Shown: piece by piece, positions 15,101-16,804 of the stretch
How the letters are laid out: every line of letters starts with the position of its first letter
How positions within the stretch are numbered: the first letter of the stretch is position 1
Source of the DNA: Victivallales bacterium
GTDB lineage: Bacteria > Verrucomicrobiota > Lentisphaeria > Oligosphaerales > Lenti-02
DNA: 16,804 bases
Assembly (NCBI GenBank): GCA_018648945.1
Contig: JABGQJ010000082.1
Coordinates: 346-17,149 of the forward strand
Direction: 5' to 3'
Notes under the pieces: generated by a model
Told to the model about the DNA's origin: nothing
What the model saw: the letters and a program-made list of their open reading frames with translations, nothing else
Database searches by the model: none
Translations under genes and position numbers: made by a program

Positions 15101-16804
15101 ATGAAACGACTGCTCCTGCTGTCCATCGCGTCTCTCGCCACCGGTGCCCCAGTGCTGGCAGACTGGTCGCTCGCGGACCATCTGGCGGACATCCTGGCAA
15201 CCCAACCGGATCAACGGATTCGTCTCACCTGGGACGGTACACGCCACAAGTTCGGAGGCGCGATCCTCATGCGCTGCGTCTGGCTGAAGGATGGCAAGGT
15301 GCAGGAATACAACGAGGGCATGCGCGTGGGAGGGGAACGGAAGGTTGGCCAGACATTGCTCTCCGGCAGCGCCGACGCGGCAGCTGTAGCCGAGTTCCGC
15401 ATCCGCGGTGGATCCTACATCCAGATCGACTATGGCATGGGTGACTACGCGATAGAGAGGAAGGCGCCCCCCGCCCTGATCAAGGTCAGAGTCGAAGTGG
15501 CCGGCAAGACCAAGGAGCAGGCCTTCCGCGTCACCAAGAACGAGTGGCAGCGCGTCGGCATTCCGTTCCCGGCCCAGGGGGAGGCCCGGGTGTGCATCGC
15601 CAGCACACGCCTTGGCTCTGGCAGCCATCATTGGCCCATGATGGTCGTCCAAGGGGACGGCAAAATGACCTCCCTGGCGGAAACCGTGGCTGCATCCCCC
15701 ACGCCCAAATATGCGGAGGCGGCCCGCCCCATGAGCGACGCCCAACTCCAGCAGTTGAGACCCTCTCGCTGGCGAGTTACGCGTAGGCCTGATGCAGACA
15801 TCCTGTTCTACCGAGACAAGCCGTTCCTCAGTTTCGCCTCCAAGGGCAACAGCAAGGGCTACCAGAACCTCGAGATCGAGTGTGGCTTCAACACGTCCTA
15901 TCAGGAGGGCCGTACCTTTGTGCGGAACTGGCCGGAGAACGCACCCAGGCCGATTATCGACGCCAAAGACGCAGTCTACCGCGAACTGGCGGCCTGCCAA
16001 ACCTTCGGCATTCCCTTCAAGTCGGCAATGAGCCTGGCCCATTGCACGCCCTTCCTGCCTCCATGGCTCGTTCAGAAGGAGGATCTGGGCTACGTGGGGC
16101 ACCAGATGCGACGCGGTGGCCCGACCCACGCCTCCATCTTCAAGGCGAAGACTCTGGAGTTCTACCTGACGGGACTGGAGCAGTGGATCAAGCCCCTGCA
16201 GGACCAACCCGCCATCTTCGTCTTCAGCCAGGAGGATGTGCCCTCCTACTTAGACGACCAGTCCCCCGAGGCCAAGACGCGTTTCCGCGCCTGGCTCCGC
16301 CAGCGCTTCGGCAACGACTTCGAGGCATTCGCCACGTATGTGGGAGGAGCGCAGGGGGTCGCCTCGTTCGACGATGCGCCCTACCCGAAGATGTACGATC
16401 CCCCCGAATCAGTCGGCTATGGCCGTCGCCTGAGCTGGCTGAAGATCGTGTGGGTTGTGGAGACCTACGGAGATTTCCTCGAGGGAGTGGCCAAGAAGAT
16501 GCGCGAACTGGCCCCCGGTACGCCCTTCACCCAGCGCTATGTGTACAGCCCCTGGGGAGGATATCTGTCCCGGCGCGTCCAGGCCGACTACAGCTACACG
16601 TTCGGGCATCTGACCACCGAGGGCAGAGCAAACCGCAACGGTGTAGGGCGCAAGGCCTGGGGCGCGGCCTACAGCCACGTGGGGGTCTTGCCTCTGCCCC
16701 GTGGCGGCAGCATCGGCAAGTGCTGGGACGCGAAGATCCGGCGGGGGGCAATCACAGAGGCCGAACTCCGGACTAACCTCTATACGCTGCTGGCCAATGG
16801 GGCG
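15101..16804 (+). CDS. Exported GH42-like glycoside hydrolase, 3' end outside window
   Basis: An open frame of 568 codons running off the right edge. The ATG is preferred because GGGGA lies six bases upstream and a signal peptide follows (MKRLLLLSIASLATGAPVLA, cleavage before DW). An in-frame ATG five codons earlier is possible. Residues about 22-215 form a beta-rich region that I do not recognise, possibly a carbohydrate-binding domain. From about 220 the chain resembles a clan-A TIM barrel such as GH42. Signatures are the FLPPWL turn, a strand IFVFSQED (E378 or D379 as possible acid/base), and FRAWLRQRFGNDFEAF, which mimics the GH42 'FR.WL...Y' helix. WLKIVWVVETYGDFL and ELAPGTPFTQRYVY follow. 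The second catalytic carboxylate may lie beyond the edge. It is likely in an operon with the sulfatase. The family assignment is tentative. Confidence 0.7.
   Translation, partial: MKRLLLLSIASLATGAPVLADWSLADHLADILATQPDQRIRLTWDGTRHKFGGAILMRCVWLKDGKVQEYNEGMRVGGERKVGQTLLSGSADAAAVAEFRIRGGSYIQIDYGMGDYAIERKAPPALIKVRVEVAGKTKEQAFRVTKNEWQRVGIPFPAQGEARVCIASTRLGSGSHHWPMMVVQGDGKMTSLAETVAASPTPKYAEAARPMSDAQLQQLRPSRWRVTRRPDADILFYRDKPFLSFASKGNSKGYQNLEIECGFNTSYQEGRTFVRNWPENAPRPIIDAKDAVYRELAACQTFGIPFKSAMSLAHCTPFLPPWLVQKEDLGYVGHQMRRGGPTHASIFKAKTLEFYLTGLEQWIKPLQDQPAIFVFSQEDVPSYLDDQSPEAKTRFRAWLRQRFGNDFEAFATYVGGAQGVASFDDAPYPKMYDPPESVGYGRRLSWLKIVWVVETYGDFLEGVAKKMRELAPGTPFTQRYVYSPWGGYLSRRVQADYSYTFGHLTTEGRANRNGVGRKAWGAAYSHVGVLPLPRGGSIGKCWDAKIRRGAITEAELRTNLYTLLANGA

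Noticed and set aside
13463..16207. Antisense open frame of 914 codons across the sulfatase and hydrolase genes
   Set aside because: It mirrors two genes with clear motifs and ribosome sites. Its product has no recognisable domain, and long antisense frames are common in GC-rich DNA.

Overview
The window is about 16.8 kb of GC-rich bacterial DNA with dense coding and short intergenic gaps. Shine-Dalgarno sites of the GGAGG/GAGGTGA type precede most genes. The mix of genes suggests an uncultured member of the PVC group (Planctomycetes, Verrucomicrobia, Lentisphaerae/Kiritimatiellae) or a related environmental lineage. The pointers are a sulfatase next to a LamG/BNR-type secreted protein and a GH42-like hydrolase, a large PpiD-like membrane-anchored PPIase, and a zinc-ribbon L28. 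This placement is an inference from gene content; no marker was aligned.

The left part (1-3785) is housekeeping on the minus strand. In transcription order it holds an HU/IHF-type nucleoid protein with its own terminator, then hisS and aspS in a tight pair (23 bp apart), then an aspS terminator. The outer left edge (1-170) is non-coding and holds an interspersed inverted repeat with palindromic arms and a short 9-bp tandem repeat. A plus-strand rhomboid-family intramembrane protease diverges from the HU gene and converges on a minus-strand UvrD/Rep-type helicase; a stem-loop lies between the two stops.

The centre (7130-8340) carries a compact plus-strand unit: a sigma70-like promoter, tRNA-Lys(TTT), rpmB (L28) and a terminator. 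It is followed by rpe (ribulose-phosphate 3-epimerase). Next comes a large PpiD/SurA-like peptidyl-prolyl isomerase whose reading frame is broken by one extra base near 8811. It ends in a strong terminator, followed by two further stem-loops.

The right part (11500-16804) looks like an accessory glycan-degradation locus: an exported LamG plus BNR-type beta-propeller protein, a cysteine-type sulfatase without a visible signal peptide, and, 36 bp later, an exported GH42-like TIM-barrel hydrolase that runs off the window. Together they suggest cleavage, desulfation and hydrolysis of a sulfated polysaccharide, though the substrate cannot be read from the sequence. No stretch longer than 300 bases lacks a gene. 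I saw no CRISPR array, transposase, integrase or phage gene. The glycan locus is the most interesting accessory content; I found no convincing evidence for a wholly new type of system.
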